A stretch of 64,000 bases of DNA from assembly GCA_947561585.1 (NCBI GenBank), contig CANNZV010000339.1, positions 124,001 to 188,000 on the forward strand, read 5' to 3'. The DNA comes from Caprella mutica. Taxonomy: Eukaryota; Arthropoda; Malacostraca; Amphipoda; Caprellidae. Below, piece after piece: positions 1-11,878 of the stretch (position 1 is the stretch's first letter; the number at the start of each line of letters is the position of its first letter). The translations under genes and the position numbers were made by a program. The notes beneath the pieces were generated by a model. That model worked only from the letters and a program-made list of their open reading frames with translations, did not search any database and was not told the origin of the DNA.

Positions 1-2147
1 CAATAACAGCTCTGATACCATCTCGCACTGAAATAAGTCTCACAAAGTCTCTTTATTAAAAGAAGCAGTCTGTTAAATGGCCGGCAAATGGGAAAGAGAA
101 AGGACGACTCCAGGATTTCTAATTAGGTTTCCTCTGAAGAAGAAATGAAAATAGTGATAATTTTCTAAATGAGTGGCAATTTATTGGAGGATATGAAGGA
201 CTTTACCACAATGAGATGGCTGTTCTATGCAAATGGGATTTAATAATTCCGTCTTTTGATCCGCCACTTCAGATAACATTTTGATGCATAAATATTTCAT
301 AATGACTGAAGAAATGAAAGGAGAAATTGCAGAGGAAAAATTAGTAAGATAACACTATGGAGTGAATATTATCTTCTGGAATTAATTTATCAAGGCGAAT
401 ATATTTTAAATAGATTCAATAGAAGCTTTTAGAAGCAGGAAATTAATTAGGAGAATGTGGAATTTATAGTATAGTGAATAGTGAAGCATAAATAAAACAT
501 GAAGTTATATTTGTAACGCCGAAATAATGTGCAATATATGTAGGTAAGTAGAATATTTCTTACTTAGTCAGGGTTTGTAAATCTTTCACAAAGACATTCT
601 AAATAAAAATGTTAATGAGGGTAATAATATCCATTTTTTTCTAGATATAAATGGCCCTCGGTGATTAAGACTTTAAGTATAATGGTGATGGAAAGTGTCG
701 TATTTCTTAACACTGATCGAATGTGTTATTTCTACATCGATAGAGATCAATTAGGAGGTCAGAAACATATTGGAAGATGTAATTTAGAATTAGTTTGTTC
801 CCATTAGTTGAGTTTAGAATTGGACATAACCCCCAAGTGGTTTGAGGACCAATAAAATTTGGAGAAATGAGCGGAGGATCATCATTCAGTTGGACATGGC
901 AAGAGATATGACAGGAGGATATCTTTCTCTGTTCTCTCGGCATTCAACAAGTCAGCTGAATAGAAAAGTTAGTACCTCTACTTCGTAAGCACTAGACTCT
1001 AAGCCAGAGCAAGTTGGGAGGCAACCATCGAAAGACTTGGTAGATGAAGACTCCATCCATTCTTGCGGTGGAAGTTTCTACCTTCTCTGCTAGAATCAGG
1101 CAAACTCATGGGTCAGCACTCAGCAGTTTTCAACCTCCAGTTGGATCTCCCCGTTGTATTTTACTTACTATAGTATTATTGTAAGTTTATTATTTATTTG
1201 TTTAATTATAGACATTGAACCTTTTTACTGAATGCTTATTAAGATTATACTTAATTAAAGTTAGTTAGAATTTTGGGTAAATTTCTAGTTCACGTCCCTA
1301 TATTGATTGAGGGACGTGAACTAGGAATGGGGTAATCGTATATTAATAATTTTCTTACAATGATAACCATTTAATAACAAAAACAAGAGTATATATTAAT
1401 AAATATTTCAATTAGTTTTTCAAATCGATATTCTTAAATTTGCTGAATTTCAATTTCAAATATTCCTTTATAATATTATTTGTCTATGTAGTTAAGATAC
1501 TAGATTTTCTGTCAATTAAAAAATAAACTTACACTTGAAATTGGGAAACAAATAAAGATATTCAAGTGACTAAATATAATTTAATTGAATGCTATTCAAG
1601 AAGATAATAATACTATCATCGTCAAAGAATTTTGAATAAGTAGATAAAAATAAACAACAATAAAATAGAGAGTTAAAACATACAGTGGAAATATTAAAGC
1701 CTACGACTGGCCGAATTCGAATATTATCATAATCGACTGATTTAAAGGGACGAGTGAGAAATTAACGAGAATTTTTTTTTAATTTGTGAAAATGTTTTTG
1801 TAATATTATTTAATTAAGACATTGAGGCGGGCTACTCAGCGACGGAATATTCTCTTCCTATAACTATTTAGTCACTGTTAGATGTTGATAATACAGTATA
1901 GAAGATAATATAGAAGATCAGATTTGTGTACAGTCAAAGAAAATTGTATCTGTAGTGATTTTTGGACAGTTTACTGATTTCACTTTTCTAAAAGAAACTT
2001 CATTAATTGTAATGCTTGTAGAAAATTTAAATTTGACATGGGAACACGATGACAAATTTGTAAGATTTGAAAATAATCGGAAATTAGAAAAGTGTGAGTG
2101 ATAAATTAGCATCAAGTGGAGACTTCTTTATTGTACATAGGTAAAGC
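1..2147. other. Intron sequence 3' of the cadherin exon; no exon recognised
   Basis: AT-rich DNA with no DxNDN- or LDRE-type coding on the minus strand. Reading frames at 707-943 and 1918-2115 have no recognisable domain. It holds one strong hairpin (1285-1324) and otherwise nothing I can assign. Confidence 0.6.
1285..1324. repeat. Perfect 15-bp inverted repeat with 10-nt loop
   Basis: Arms ctagttcacgtccct (1285-1299) and agggacgtgaactag (1310-1324) are exact reverse complements. Possibly the remnant of a foldback element, or an intronic RNA hairpin. Confidence 0.8.
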
Positions 2148-2153
2148 ACTCAC
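2148..2153 (-). other. 5' splice donor of the cadherin exon
   Basis: On the minus strand the coding sequence reads into GTGAGT directly after ...CGT CAT G, giving a phase-1 junction. Past it the frame continues only eight codons (ECFTYVQ, then stop) and loses cadherin similarity, so this is where the exon ends. Confidence 0.9.
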
Positions 2154-5100
2154 CATGACGATTGACTGTGAAGTACCCATGTCCATTCCCCCCAGTGATG
2201 GAGAATTGAAGAGTTCTGCCATCAGGGTTGGTGATAGCCAGAGCCATCACTAACGATCCTGGGGATTGATTTTCTTTTATCCATCCTTTGACGACTCGTT
2301 GTAGAAATTTAGGAGGACCTTTGCTTTCATTTACATCCAAGATGAATAAAACTAGATGTGCGTTGGAGTGGAGCGTTGGAAAACCGCCATCAGTCGCCCG
2401 AATGGTCAGATTGTATAATGGGACTTTTTCGAAATCTAGTTCAGAAGTTATTCTTACGATTCCTGTTTCTGGATCAATCCTAAAAGCATTGTTAACGTTC
2501 CCTCGATCTATCGAATAGGACACTATTCCTCCACTTCCAAGATCTAAGTCAGAGGCTTTCAAGGAAGCAACAACAGCTCCAACTGGGTAATCTTCAGACA
2601 CGCTCATTGTCAAGAATTTACCAGCTCCAAAATTTGGAGCACAGTCATTCACATCAAGAATTGTAATGAAGATCGTAGTCACTGAGTATTTTCTTTCCAT
2701 ATGACCATGATCCCAGGCACGGACCTTTAATTCATATTCTTGTATTCTCTCACGGTCAAGATCGTTACGCAAATAAAGTACACCCTGGTTAGTATCTATG
2801 TAAAAATCATCGATTTCAGTCATAAGTTCATAGGAGATAACTGCATTGTCACCTTCGTCAGCATCGGTTGCGATTATTTGGGCGACGCTAGTACCGTTCT
2901 TCATATTTTCAGGAAGATGCAAACTGTAACTCGGTCTCGTGAACTGAGGAGCATTGTCATTCACGTCCAATATCGATATTGTGACATTTTTGGAAGAGCT
3001 TTGATGAGGGTGACCTAAATCGTAGGCAGTTAGAGTTAAAAAGTAGTTGCTAGTTTTCTCTCGATCTAACGAAGCCGCTACTGTTATGTCTCCAGTTATC
3101 ATGTTGATTTCAAAGACTGAATCCTCGTCACCGGACAAAATCGTGTATACAATCTGTCCATTATATCCAAAGTCATTATCTACAGCATTGATACGGAATA
3201 ATAAAGAGCCTATTTGTGTTCCTTCTGAAACTTCGAAATAGTCCAAATCGGGATCAATGAACTCAGGTACGTGGATATTCAAGCTTTCAGTCTGGGTTAT
3301 CACATTAAGTCCATTTTCGTGGTGCTCATCCAAATTATTCATATCATGTGAATAATAGAATGACAAGGCTTCATCCTTATCCTTGCATTCAATTTCCTGA
3401 CCATCGAATAAATTCTTATCCTCATTGTAACGAGTATCAACTACAGTGAAAGCAATTGAATTCACCTCAGAATCGAACTTCCCGTCACTAGCTGTTGCAT
3501 TCAGTATGATAGTTTTCGATCGAGAGTTTCTAAGAACTGAAGATCGTAGATTACAGTTTACTGAAAGAACTCCCGTATTTCTGTCCAGCGTCCAGCAGCT
3601 TGAGTCAAATTTATTCTCAATATTGTAATGAATTTTAGATCCAGCATCCAAATCAATGGCCTTTAATGTTAGAAGCTTCGTACCGATACTCGTTGAAGAA
3701 AATATCCATCCTGAACATTCACTGTTCAGAAACTGTGGCTTGTTGTCATTCACATCTTTTATTCTGATGATGAGTGTGGTTTCCTTCTCTCTTTTGAAGG
3801 GTATTCCCCAATCTGAGGCTCTAATCCTAAGGGAATATATCCTGCGTTCGGTTTCAAAATCTAATACTTTTGATGTTCGAATAACTCCATCAAATGGATC
3901 TATAGTAAATGGAACTTGATTTACGTTTGTAATACTGTAAGACAAGAATCCATTTTCACTGGAATCAATATCTGATGCAGTAACTTGGGTAACATAAGTA
4001 CCAGCTTGTTCGTCTTCGTCAATTTCGATTTCTCGATCTGTAGACACAAAATTCGGAGCATTATCGTTCGCATCCAATATTCGAATTATAACTTTAGCAG
4101 AAGACTGTTTTCTAACCGATGCACTGGCTTGATCTATGGCAGCGACCGTTAAGCTGTAGTACGACTTGCTTTCAGCATCTAACCAATTTTTAGTGAATAT
4201 CAATCCGGTTTTGGGGTTTATGTCAAACTTTTCTTCAATATTTCCAGCTAATATTCTGAAATTGACAACTCCATTGTTCCCAAAATCTGTATCTGTTGCG
4301 ATAACTCTAACAACAGGGGTTTTTGGTGGCGCTTCTTCATTCACAGTAACTTCATATCGTTCTTGCAGGAACACAGGAAAATGGTCATTGATATCTGCTA
4401 TGGTCACATGTAAGGACATTTCAGAAGCTCTATTTGGAATTCCTGCATCAGTCGCACGAACGGTCAAATTATAACCAGCTGGCGTCATTTCTCTATCAAG
4501 CAGCTTCAGAACAATCAAGTTAAACTCATTCTCATTTTTTCCTCTAGATATACTGAATACTCTTTCCGGATCACCATCAATAATGTCTACAGAGCTTATT
4601 TCACCACTTCTCCCCTCATCTGCGTCACGTACAGTTATAATAGCATAAATATGTGCATGTGCGTGTTCAACAACTTGAGGAAGGTGTCTGATGAAAATTC
4701 TGGGCGATGCATTATTAGTCCGTACTACCGATATTTTGATGTTTGCTTCAGCAAACTGTTCACCATCATTCATGTATGCAGGTTTTAATCCACAATCTTT
4801 GGCAAATACTTTTAATGAATATTCAGAAGCAGGAGAGGAATAAAAGTGTCGAGTGAGACTAATTTGACCCGAGGTTGGATGTACAGCAAACATGTTGTCT
4901 CTAGCATTTTCGAGAAAGTAGTAGACCTGACCATTGATGCCAATGTCAGCATCTTGGGCATCAATGTTAACAAGAGGGGAGTGCAAGGAGAGATTCTCAT
5001 ACGCATTTACATTATATACATCGGGATAAAACAATGGAATATTATCATTGGTATCATCCACAAATATTCTAACAACTGTAGATGCTGTTAAAGAGGATAC

Positions 5101-5469
5101 TGAATGGTAGTGAGATTTAGCCTCGGCTATAATATTTACAGTGTGCTTTGCTCGACGCTCTCTGTTAACTACATCATTCAACCCAGTTTTGGTTCTTATG
5201 TACAATACGGAGAATCCGCCAACTTCCTCCTCCTCCACGGCAAAGAATCCCTCCGGATCACCACCCGTTATGGCATACTGGATATGCGTCGACGGAGGTA
5301 AATCTTCCAACGATACACCCATCAGAACACTCCCTCGAACGTATGTTCTGGGAAGACAGTTCTCCTGTATGGTAACGTTGTAAGAATCTTGCGTGAATCG
5401 CAGACTGGAGTACTGACTTTCGCAGGATATTATTAGAGCGAAGGATATGAGAACGATGAAAAGATTCAT
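2154..5469 (-). CDS. kug: Fat-like protocadherin (FAT1/2/3 type), N-terminal coding exon, partial
   Basis: Adhesion protein of the Fat-like cadherins, which act in planar polarity and actin-linked epithelial organisation at the cell surface. From Met at 5469 there are 1105 codons plus one base. Residues 1-17 form a hydrophobic signal peptide (MNLFIVLISFALIISC). Cadherin repeats lie near residues 26-143, 148-255, 257-363, 368-473, 476-578, 580-680 (degenerate), 736-843, 845-946 and 950-1053, with a tenth starting at 1056. Calcium motifs include DTNDN, DINDH, DANDN, DVNDN, DVNDC, with LDRE at 324, 801 and 904. Order, the weak sixth repeat, the non-cadherin stretch near 680-735 and the exon end inside repeat 10 all match my memory of FAT1 exon 2. 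Family members exceed 4000 residues, so EGF, laminin-G, membrane and cytoplasmic parts lie beyond the left edge. This start is preferred because the signal peptide follows it and A is at -3; an in-frame ATG at 5643 would add 58 residues. Fat-like rather than Fat/FAT4 is a family-level judgement. Confidence 0.93.
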
Positions 5470-5681
5470 AGTGAGGTGATAACATTTTCTGAACGGTTGG
5501 CAATGTATATAATTTCGTAGTTCTTGGAAACTACTACAATGTTTAGATTTCGGGAACTTCACGGGAGGAGTGGAGGAGATTTGATGAGGAGAATGAGGTG
5601 GCAGCAACTCTACAGCTGCCACCTCCTCAAACACACTCCTCATTTCACTTGATGTAACGCCTTCCAATCTTTCTTGTTCAT
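5470..5681 (-). other. 5' part of exon: likely 5' UTR with a 13-codon uORF, or an in-frame N-terminal extension
   Basis: The exon begins exactly with ATG (5681-5679), opening a 13-codon reading frame that stops at 5642-5640. That stop overlaps an ATG at 5643-5641 (sequence ATGA) which is in the cadherin frame and runs without a stop to the signal-peptide Met at 5469. In the cadherin frame the segment is open right through the acceptor. Either this is leader sequence with a uORF, or translation begins upstream and the signal sequence sits about 58 residues in. Confidence 0.6.
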
Positions 5682-5700
5682 CTGAAAAGAAAAAGAATCA
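5682..5700 (-). other. 3' splice acceptor before the cadherin exon
   Basis: Minus strand shows a T/C-rich tract (tgattctttttcttttcag) ending in CAG at 5682, so the exon begins at 5681. No competing acceptor is obvious before the signal-peptide Met at 5469. It implies an upstream exon, non-coding or coding, to the right; none was recognised. Confidence 0.8.
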
Positions 5701-5730
5701 AACATTAATTACCACTTCCAAACGAAAGGA

Positions 5731-5890
5731 TATGTGACGCGTTCGATAGAAGAAAGGTCTGAGATACATTTTGAATGAAGATAAAAGAAGTTACAAGGAC
5801 AACCTCTTCATGAAAAAACTTCATTTTCAAAAAACTTAGTTTTTTCAAGATTGTGAGTTAGGTATCCATCCATCGAACGCGTCATATTAT
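5731..5890. mobile_element. Candidate small foldback element just upstream of the acceptor
   Basis: The arms tgacgcgttcgat (5735-5747) and atcgaacgcgtca (5872-5884) are perfect 13-bp inverted repeats enclosing about 125 bp, which includes a short A/T palindrome near 5835. No target duplication is clear. It ends about 50 bp from the splice acceptor. Confidence 0.5.
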
Positions 5891-7105
5891 TTACGTAAAG
5901 AAAGCATATTATCATTAAGAAAACGTAAAGAAATTTAAAGAAGAAATCAAAAGGTAAAGTATCTACGTACAAAAATTTATATAAATTTCCATTCTTTTCG
6001 ACCAGAATTAACAGAGAACGTATAACATTATAAGAACTATTCTTAGTATATTTTTAAATAGTTATTAATGTATAAACTCAAAAATCATAAATAAATTGAA
6101 TTCACAACTTCTACATCAGAGTTTTCCAATTTTTCCTACACTCGCATAGGCAAGAATGTCAGGAGATATAATCAATGTATTTATTTACCTGCATTGAATA
6201 ACGATATATAAAAGAGCCAATTATATCTACTGGAAATGTGTCAGTCAAGATATTATCTATAATGAATGTGGCTCTTTTCTACCGATAGAAATGCATTGAA
6301 ATTAGACATCGTCATTGAATGTAACATAAAAATTATATAATATCTTCTACTCATATCATCAAAACCATTTAAAAAAAGTTAAAGAGATACATAAAGAAAA
6401 GCAGTTTCTTTTTTTTCTGCGAGATTTAATCGGAAAACGTGAACTAAATAACCATATTTCATAATAAAAATAACTTAAGGCTTCTCGGTCTATTTAGGTA
6501 GATTTAGTGGCAAAGAAATATGCTAAAGAAGTTAGTCAAGAGGTTTTACTATTTTACACACAGCTAAGTAATCACCAATAGTTTCCACGTGTTTCCACTC
6601 TAAATCATACTACACAATCTTTGGAAGATGTTGGCAGTAATTTTGAGTCTATCCTACAACAAGCAAATGGCTTTATGAATTATAGCTGGCAGAGTTGAAC
6701 AAACAAAACTAGCGACATTCTTTAGCTACATTGCCTTACACAATTGAACTGAGTGGAGTACAATGAAGACGAATGCGATCACCTGATAAACACTGCCTCC
6801 TAAACCAACCCATGACCTGATCTGAAGCAGTGATAGTTTACTGAACTAAATTTCGATAGCTACAGTAATTGATTATTAATCGAGTTTTATGCTATCTTTA
6901 AAAAACTCTCGTTATAAATTATTTCACATATTGCCAAGAATTGCTTCATTATTAGAACCAACGTATATAAAACAAAAGGCATTTTATATATTAAACAAAA
7001 TTGAATTGGAATAGTGCTACCAAAATCAAGAACAAGGATATGTAGCACCTAATATTAACTCAGAATATCTGTACTAGACAGAAACAATTATACAATGTGC
7101 CCATG
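5891..7105. other. AT-rich stretch without assignable features
   Basis: No coding frame, RNA gene or clear repeat seen; presumed intron or intergenic DNA. Confidence 0.5.
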
Positions 7106-7605
7106 CCTCATCATCTACAGTGTCTACAGGCCTCATCATCTACAGTGTCTACAGGCCTCATCATCTACAGTGTCTACAGGCCTCATCATCTACAGTGTCT
7201 ACAGGCCTCATCATCTACAGTATCTACAGGCATCATCATCTACAGTGTCTACAGGCCTCATCATCTACAGTGTCTACAGGCCTCATCATCTACAGTGTCT
7301 ACAGGCATCATCATCTACAGTGTCTACAGGCCTCATCATCTACAGTATCTACAGGCATCATCATCTACAGTGTCGCCAGGCCTCATCATCTACAGTGTCT
7401 ACAGGCCTCATCATCTACAGTGTCTACAGGCCTCATCATCTACAGTATCTACAGGCATCATCATCTACAGTGTCTCCAGGCCTCATCATCTACAGTGTCT
7501 ACAGGCCTCATCATCTACAGCGTCTACAGGCCTCATCATCTACAGCCTCTACAGGCCTCATCATCTACAGTGTCTACAGGCCTCATCACTTACATCATCT
7601 AGAGG
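7106..7605. repeat. 25-bp tandem array, 20 units
   Basis: The unit begins cctcatcatctacagtgtct and closes acagg. Start-to-start distance from the first (7106) to the last (7581) unit is 19 x 25 exactly, so there is no net indel. All three plus-strand frames stay open because the unit lacks stops; this is not coding evidence. Confidence 0.95.
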
Positions 7606-8408
7606 CCTCATTTCACAGTGACTCTCATCACCATATCATTAGCGCCACTCATTCTGTCTTTTAAAGTGTCAAAATTGTTCCATATTCAGACTTTGAGCGC
7701 TTCATCAAGGAGTTATAATGTATTTTTCATAGCGACAAGGCCTTACTCCCCTTTAGAGGGCTTGGCTTGATAGTGCAAAGATACGGGGCTTCATATCGAA
7801 TTTTCTTGGTTGTGATGAATCGTATCGAATGACATTGTGTTATTATTTACCCTGTGAATAATGAACCCGATACCTTAGCCACGAAATAAACCAGGGCAAG
7901 AGAATCATTGGAATGCATCTATCAGAGGTAACTAGATAGTCATTATTGGTGCTTACACTGCATAAAACCTTATAAATAGTACAGAAACAAATTAACTATT
8001 GAAATATTGAGTATGAAATTAATAGTCAAGAGGTTATTAGTTGTAGATAATTTAAATGCTTTTTAAGATTATCAATATATTGAAATATGATAAGCAATAA
8101 CATCTGTGTAAATATTGAGAGAATTAATTTTGCCGATATGAACAACTATTAGGATGTGATTTCATTAGAGAATTATAATTCAGATATTCATATAACAAAG
8201 TGCAGGAATGGTATTATACGTAGATAACAATTAATGGGTATATATTATTGCTATTAATATTTGCAACTGGTTTATAACGTACCTTGAAGGCACTCACTGT
8301 CATTCAATAAATTAATTATAAGGAGAATAATGGTATTTTAAGTGAAAAAAAAAATTTGCATTTCCTTTTCCAAATTTTGTATGGGATGAAAAACGTTCAT
8401 ATCTCTTT
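7606..8408. other. No assignable feature
   Basis: AT-rich sequence between an array and a dispersed repeat; nothing recognisable. Confidence 0.5.
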
Positions 8409-8826
8409 TAGCAAATTGCCTATTGCTGACGTCAACAGAAAAGAATAAGAGATTTTGAAGAAGCTGAAACTGCTAGAAAAGTGGTTCATTTATCATTCAT
8501 CACATATACCACCAATCGGTGACAATGCTCATGGATGCAAAAAAGCTACATCGTGAATGCAGTCACTTACCAAGGAATGTGACGAAAAGGGACACAAGCA
8601 CCGGTGACTGCACTCACGGATGGAAGAGGAAAATGAAGAGGTGACAGTAAATGAAGCCTACGAGTCTACCTAACACACAATCTAAGACCTCGTAGTTGAA
8701 GAGCATAACCCTAGCGCTATCCTCCAAAACTGCAAGTAGCGTTAAAAAATAATAAACATAGCTAAGAAATGAAAAAGAATAACCAATAGGTATTCAAATT
8801 ACAATAGTTCGGAGACCGAGAGACTA
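8409..8826 (-). mobile_element. Dispersed retroposon copy 1
   Basis: Shares long stretches with 28707-29045 and 60401-60900, e.g. ggacacaagcaccggtg, cactcacggatggaagagga and agagcataaccctagcgcta. Orientation (minus) is inferred from the A-rich tail of the complete copy at 60401. Ends are approximate and no target duplication was identified. Confidence 0.7.
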
Positions 8827-10030
8827 AATTCAATTTCAAAATATTATAGATAAATCCCTGTAATTTTCAAACATATAACTTTACATACAAACATAGAAAT
8901 TAGTGAATAAATACAAATTAATGATTTCGAGGGATTAACTTATTAAATAAATACATCAAATAATAATTGCAACTAAATACTTATTAAACTGTAGTGTTTG
9001 AGTACAACAAAATGTTAACAGTAATGGTACAGTGCGCATTAAATATGATTAGGCAGAACATTACGCTATGACGATAATTTTAAAATCTCAGTGAAATTAA
9101 ACTCGTTGTTTCTTCCGGGTGTGTCTATCAATGTAATTAAAAAAACTTTAACTTGACCTAAAATTTCCCATTTTTAAATAAACCAAATGAATTCGATGGT
9201 AAAATCGGACTAATTTCTGGGTTCTTCATGTTTTTTTTATTTAAAAGAAATTTACAGCAATAATAAATAATCTATGCTTTATTATTATTGACGTCACACC
9301 AAACAACTTTCCCCATCATTCAAAATCCCATGTCATCCATGAATCCACACCATCCTCCTATTCACACCATCTCTCCTACGCACACCACCCCCAACCAACT
9401 CCTCAAAGCCAATTCCCACCGCTACCATAACAACAAACTTGGGCAATTACCGCTGGCTGCTAATACCAAAACTTAGGCCCACCTCCCAAGGAGTAAAAAG
9501 AGACAAAGATTTAATTTGTCACATAGAATGAGACGAGTTGAAAAATATTGCGTCAAGTTTTTATTGCGAGAAGTTTGATGGAGAAATCCCAGTGCAGAAA
9601 AAGTTCTCAGACAAAAGATATAACCTTGAGCTTATTTTAATTTGACACAAAGTTGACACAATTGTTTGTTTGGCGACGGCGACAGCATTCATTGAAACTA
9701 GCAAATGAGTGAACAAATGCAGCCGCATGGAAGTCATATTTTGCAGTATAATAAGCATTAGTAAATTGCTGACGATGCAGGTACAGGATTTGTTTTTCTT
9801 TTGTCAATATAACTAACTATGTTGCTTATATTACAAACTTTTCGTCGTTTTGATGTATTTCATTTTTTTATACTAAAGATTAGTTTTTTTTTTAATTTTA
9901 AACAAGTTGCCAATGAAGCATCGTAGATTAAGGGGTCTTTAACTATTTCTTAGATTTTATATTTCTAATACAAATCTTTGAAAAGATCTTTTGTGAGTGG
10001 AACGTTAGGGGCGTTACATCTCTATTTATA
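8827..10030. other. AT-rich stretch; one C-rich segment, no gene
   Basis: 9288-9476 is C- and A-rich with an open frame, but low complexity (many CAC/CCA triplets) and no domain. The rest has nothing I can name. Confidence 0.5.
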
Positions 10031-10318
10031 AGGGAGTACTCTCTTAATAAATCTAAACTGTGTGGTCTGGAGTACATAGAGGTACTATTTAGAGGGAGTA
10101 CTCTAGAGATACTATTTACTATTAGTACTCTAGAGGTACTATTTAGAGGGAGTACTCTAGAGGTACTATTTAGAGGGAGTACTCTAGAGGTACTATTTAG
10201 AGGGAGTACTCTAGAGGTACTATTTAGAGGGAGTACTCTAGTGGTACTATTTAGAGAGAGTACTCTAGAGTAGTTAGAGGTACTATTTACAGGGACTACT
10301 CTGGAGGAGTACCTAATT
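10031..10318. repeat. 27-bp tandem array, about 9 units
   Basis: Core words are ggtactatttagagggagta and ctctaga. Because 27 is a multiple of 3, the minus strand reads as a 9-residue repeat (VLPLNSTSR). The low-complexity context makes coding unlikely. Units at both ends are diverged. Confidence 0.9.
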
Positions 10319-10403
10319 TGACAGCAAGGATGGTGGAAGTGACAAAAAGTCTTAGGCAGCAATTAGTCACAGTCAGAAGAGGAGTTAGTATTAATGAGGA
10401 GAC

Positions 10404-11000
10404 TTAGGAGACTACAAATAGTCACTGTAACACTTTGGAGACTACAAATAGTCACTATAAAACTTTGGAGACTACAAATAGTCACTGTAACACTTTGGAG
10501 ACTACAAATACGACTATAGTCACTGTAACACTTAGGAGACTACAAATACGACTATAGTCACTGTAACACTTTGGAGACTACAAATATGACTATAGTCACT
10601 GTAACACTTAGGAGACTACAAATACGACTATAGTCACTGTAACACTTTGGAGACTACAAATACGACTATAGCTAGTCACTGTAACACTTTGGAGACTACA
10701 AATACGACTATAGTCACTGTAACACTTTGGAGACTACAAATACGACTATAGTCACTGTAACACTTTGGAGACTACAAATACGACTATAGCTAGTCACTGT
10801 AACACTTTGGAGACTACAAATACGACTATAGTCACTGTAACACTTTGGAGACTACAAATACGACTATAGCTAGTCACTGTAACACTTTGGAGACTACAAA
10901 TACGACTATAGTCACTGTAACACTTTGGAGACTACAAATACGACTATAGTCACTGTAACACTTAGGAGACTACAAATATGACTATAGCTAGTCACTGCAA
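10404..11000. repeat. Tandem array with three nested unit lengths (30, 38, 42 bp)
   Basis: Three 30-bp units (ggagactacaaatagtcact...) come first, then 38-bp units with cgactata inserted before gtcac, then 42-bp units with a further ctag/tagc. The longer two alternate toward the right end. Confidence 0.9.
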
Positions 11001-11266
11001 TAGATATACACTAATATATATGTGGACACACAATATATAACTTTAGTATAGCTATGTTTTTATTTACCAGGGAATATTTTCCCTTGAAGTGCATTCTGTT
11101 TCATTGTACTGAAACATGTTTCCAATAGTATTCATAAAACAAGAAACTGTTTTAAAGTTAACCGAATGAAAAATGTGAAACAAAATCTATTTCATTGAAT
11201 TGCAATGTTCGATTGAAATATTTTTATGTTTATTTCCAAATAACCTCATATGGTATATATTAAAAA

Positions 11267-11426
11267 ATTCAATATGGTACAAATTAACATTTTTCAATAT
11301 GGTATAAGTTAATATTTTTAAATTTGGTACAAATTAACATTTTTCAATGTAGTATAAATTAACATTTTTAAATATGCTATCAATTAACACTTTTCAATAT
11401 GCTATAAATTAACATTTTTCAATGTG
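11267..11426. repeat. Degenerate 25-bp tandem array, about 6 units
   Basis: The unit resembles caatatggtacaaattaaca plus a T run, with several substitutions per unit; it is visibly older than most arrays here. Confidence 0.85.
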
Positions 11427-11729
11427 GAGGCCATTTTCTCAACATCACAAGAGGTCGATGTTTAGAGGCAAGTTATTCGAGAGACCAAATATTTTACCCG
11501 AAATTAATTTACCAGGAGACCATTTTTCGAAAAATATTTTTCTGTCGATTACTACTTAAGAATAGTCAAATAATCATAAGAAAACTACAAAAGCATTTAA
11601 ATTATAGGCCTAAAATGATTTGATTCTGTCCATTATCGTTACATTTTTTATATCGAATTCAGACGATTAAATAAATTAGATAAATATTGTTTAATTATAT
11701 TATTTGTACCGCTAAATACTAAAATAGTA

Positions 11730-11878
11730 GGGTAAGTTACGAATTATCTGTCAGTTCCACATCTTCGGTCATATAGAAAAACAATATAAAATATTTAAAA
11801 TAATTAAATAACTATTAAAATATTTTTTTTCTTATATGACTGAAGATGTGGAACTGACTAATAATTCGTAACTTACCC
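11730..11878. mobile_element. MITE family 1, copy 1
   Basis: Terminal inverted repeats gggtaagttacgaattat and its complement, followed inward by ccacatcttcggtcatat. TA precedes the left end; the right TA is not preserved. The interior is A/T filler with no large core. Confidence 0.9.

Noticed and set aside
707..943. Minus-strand frame as the next cadherin exon
   Set aside because: No cadherin motif (DxNDN, LDRE, AxDxD) and no fitting phase-1 acceptor.
2288..5383. Plus-strand and other minus-strand frames within the cadherin exon
   Set aside because: Shadows of the cadherin frame; no domains of their own.
5643..5667. Coding start at 5667
   Set aside because: The codon there is TTG, not ATG; a eukaryotic start would be at 5643 or, more likely, 5469.
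7095..7664. Long open frames over tandem arrays (also 12635-13296, 14734-18131, 21628-23284)
   Set aside because: The units lack stop codons in several frames at once and most unit lengths are not multiples of 3. All frames being open together is what a repeat does, not a gene.
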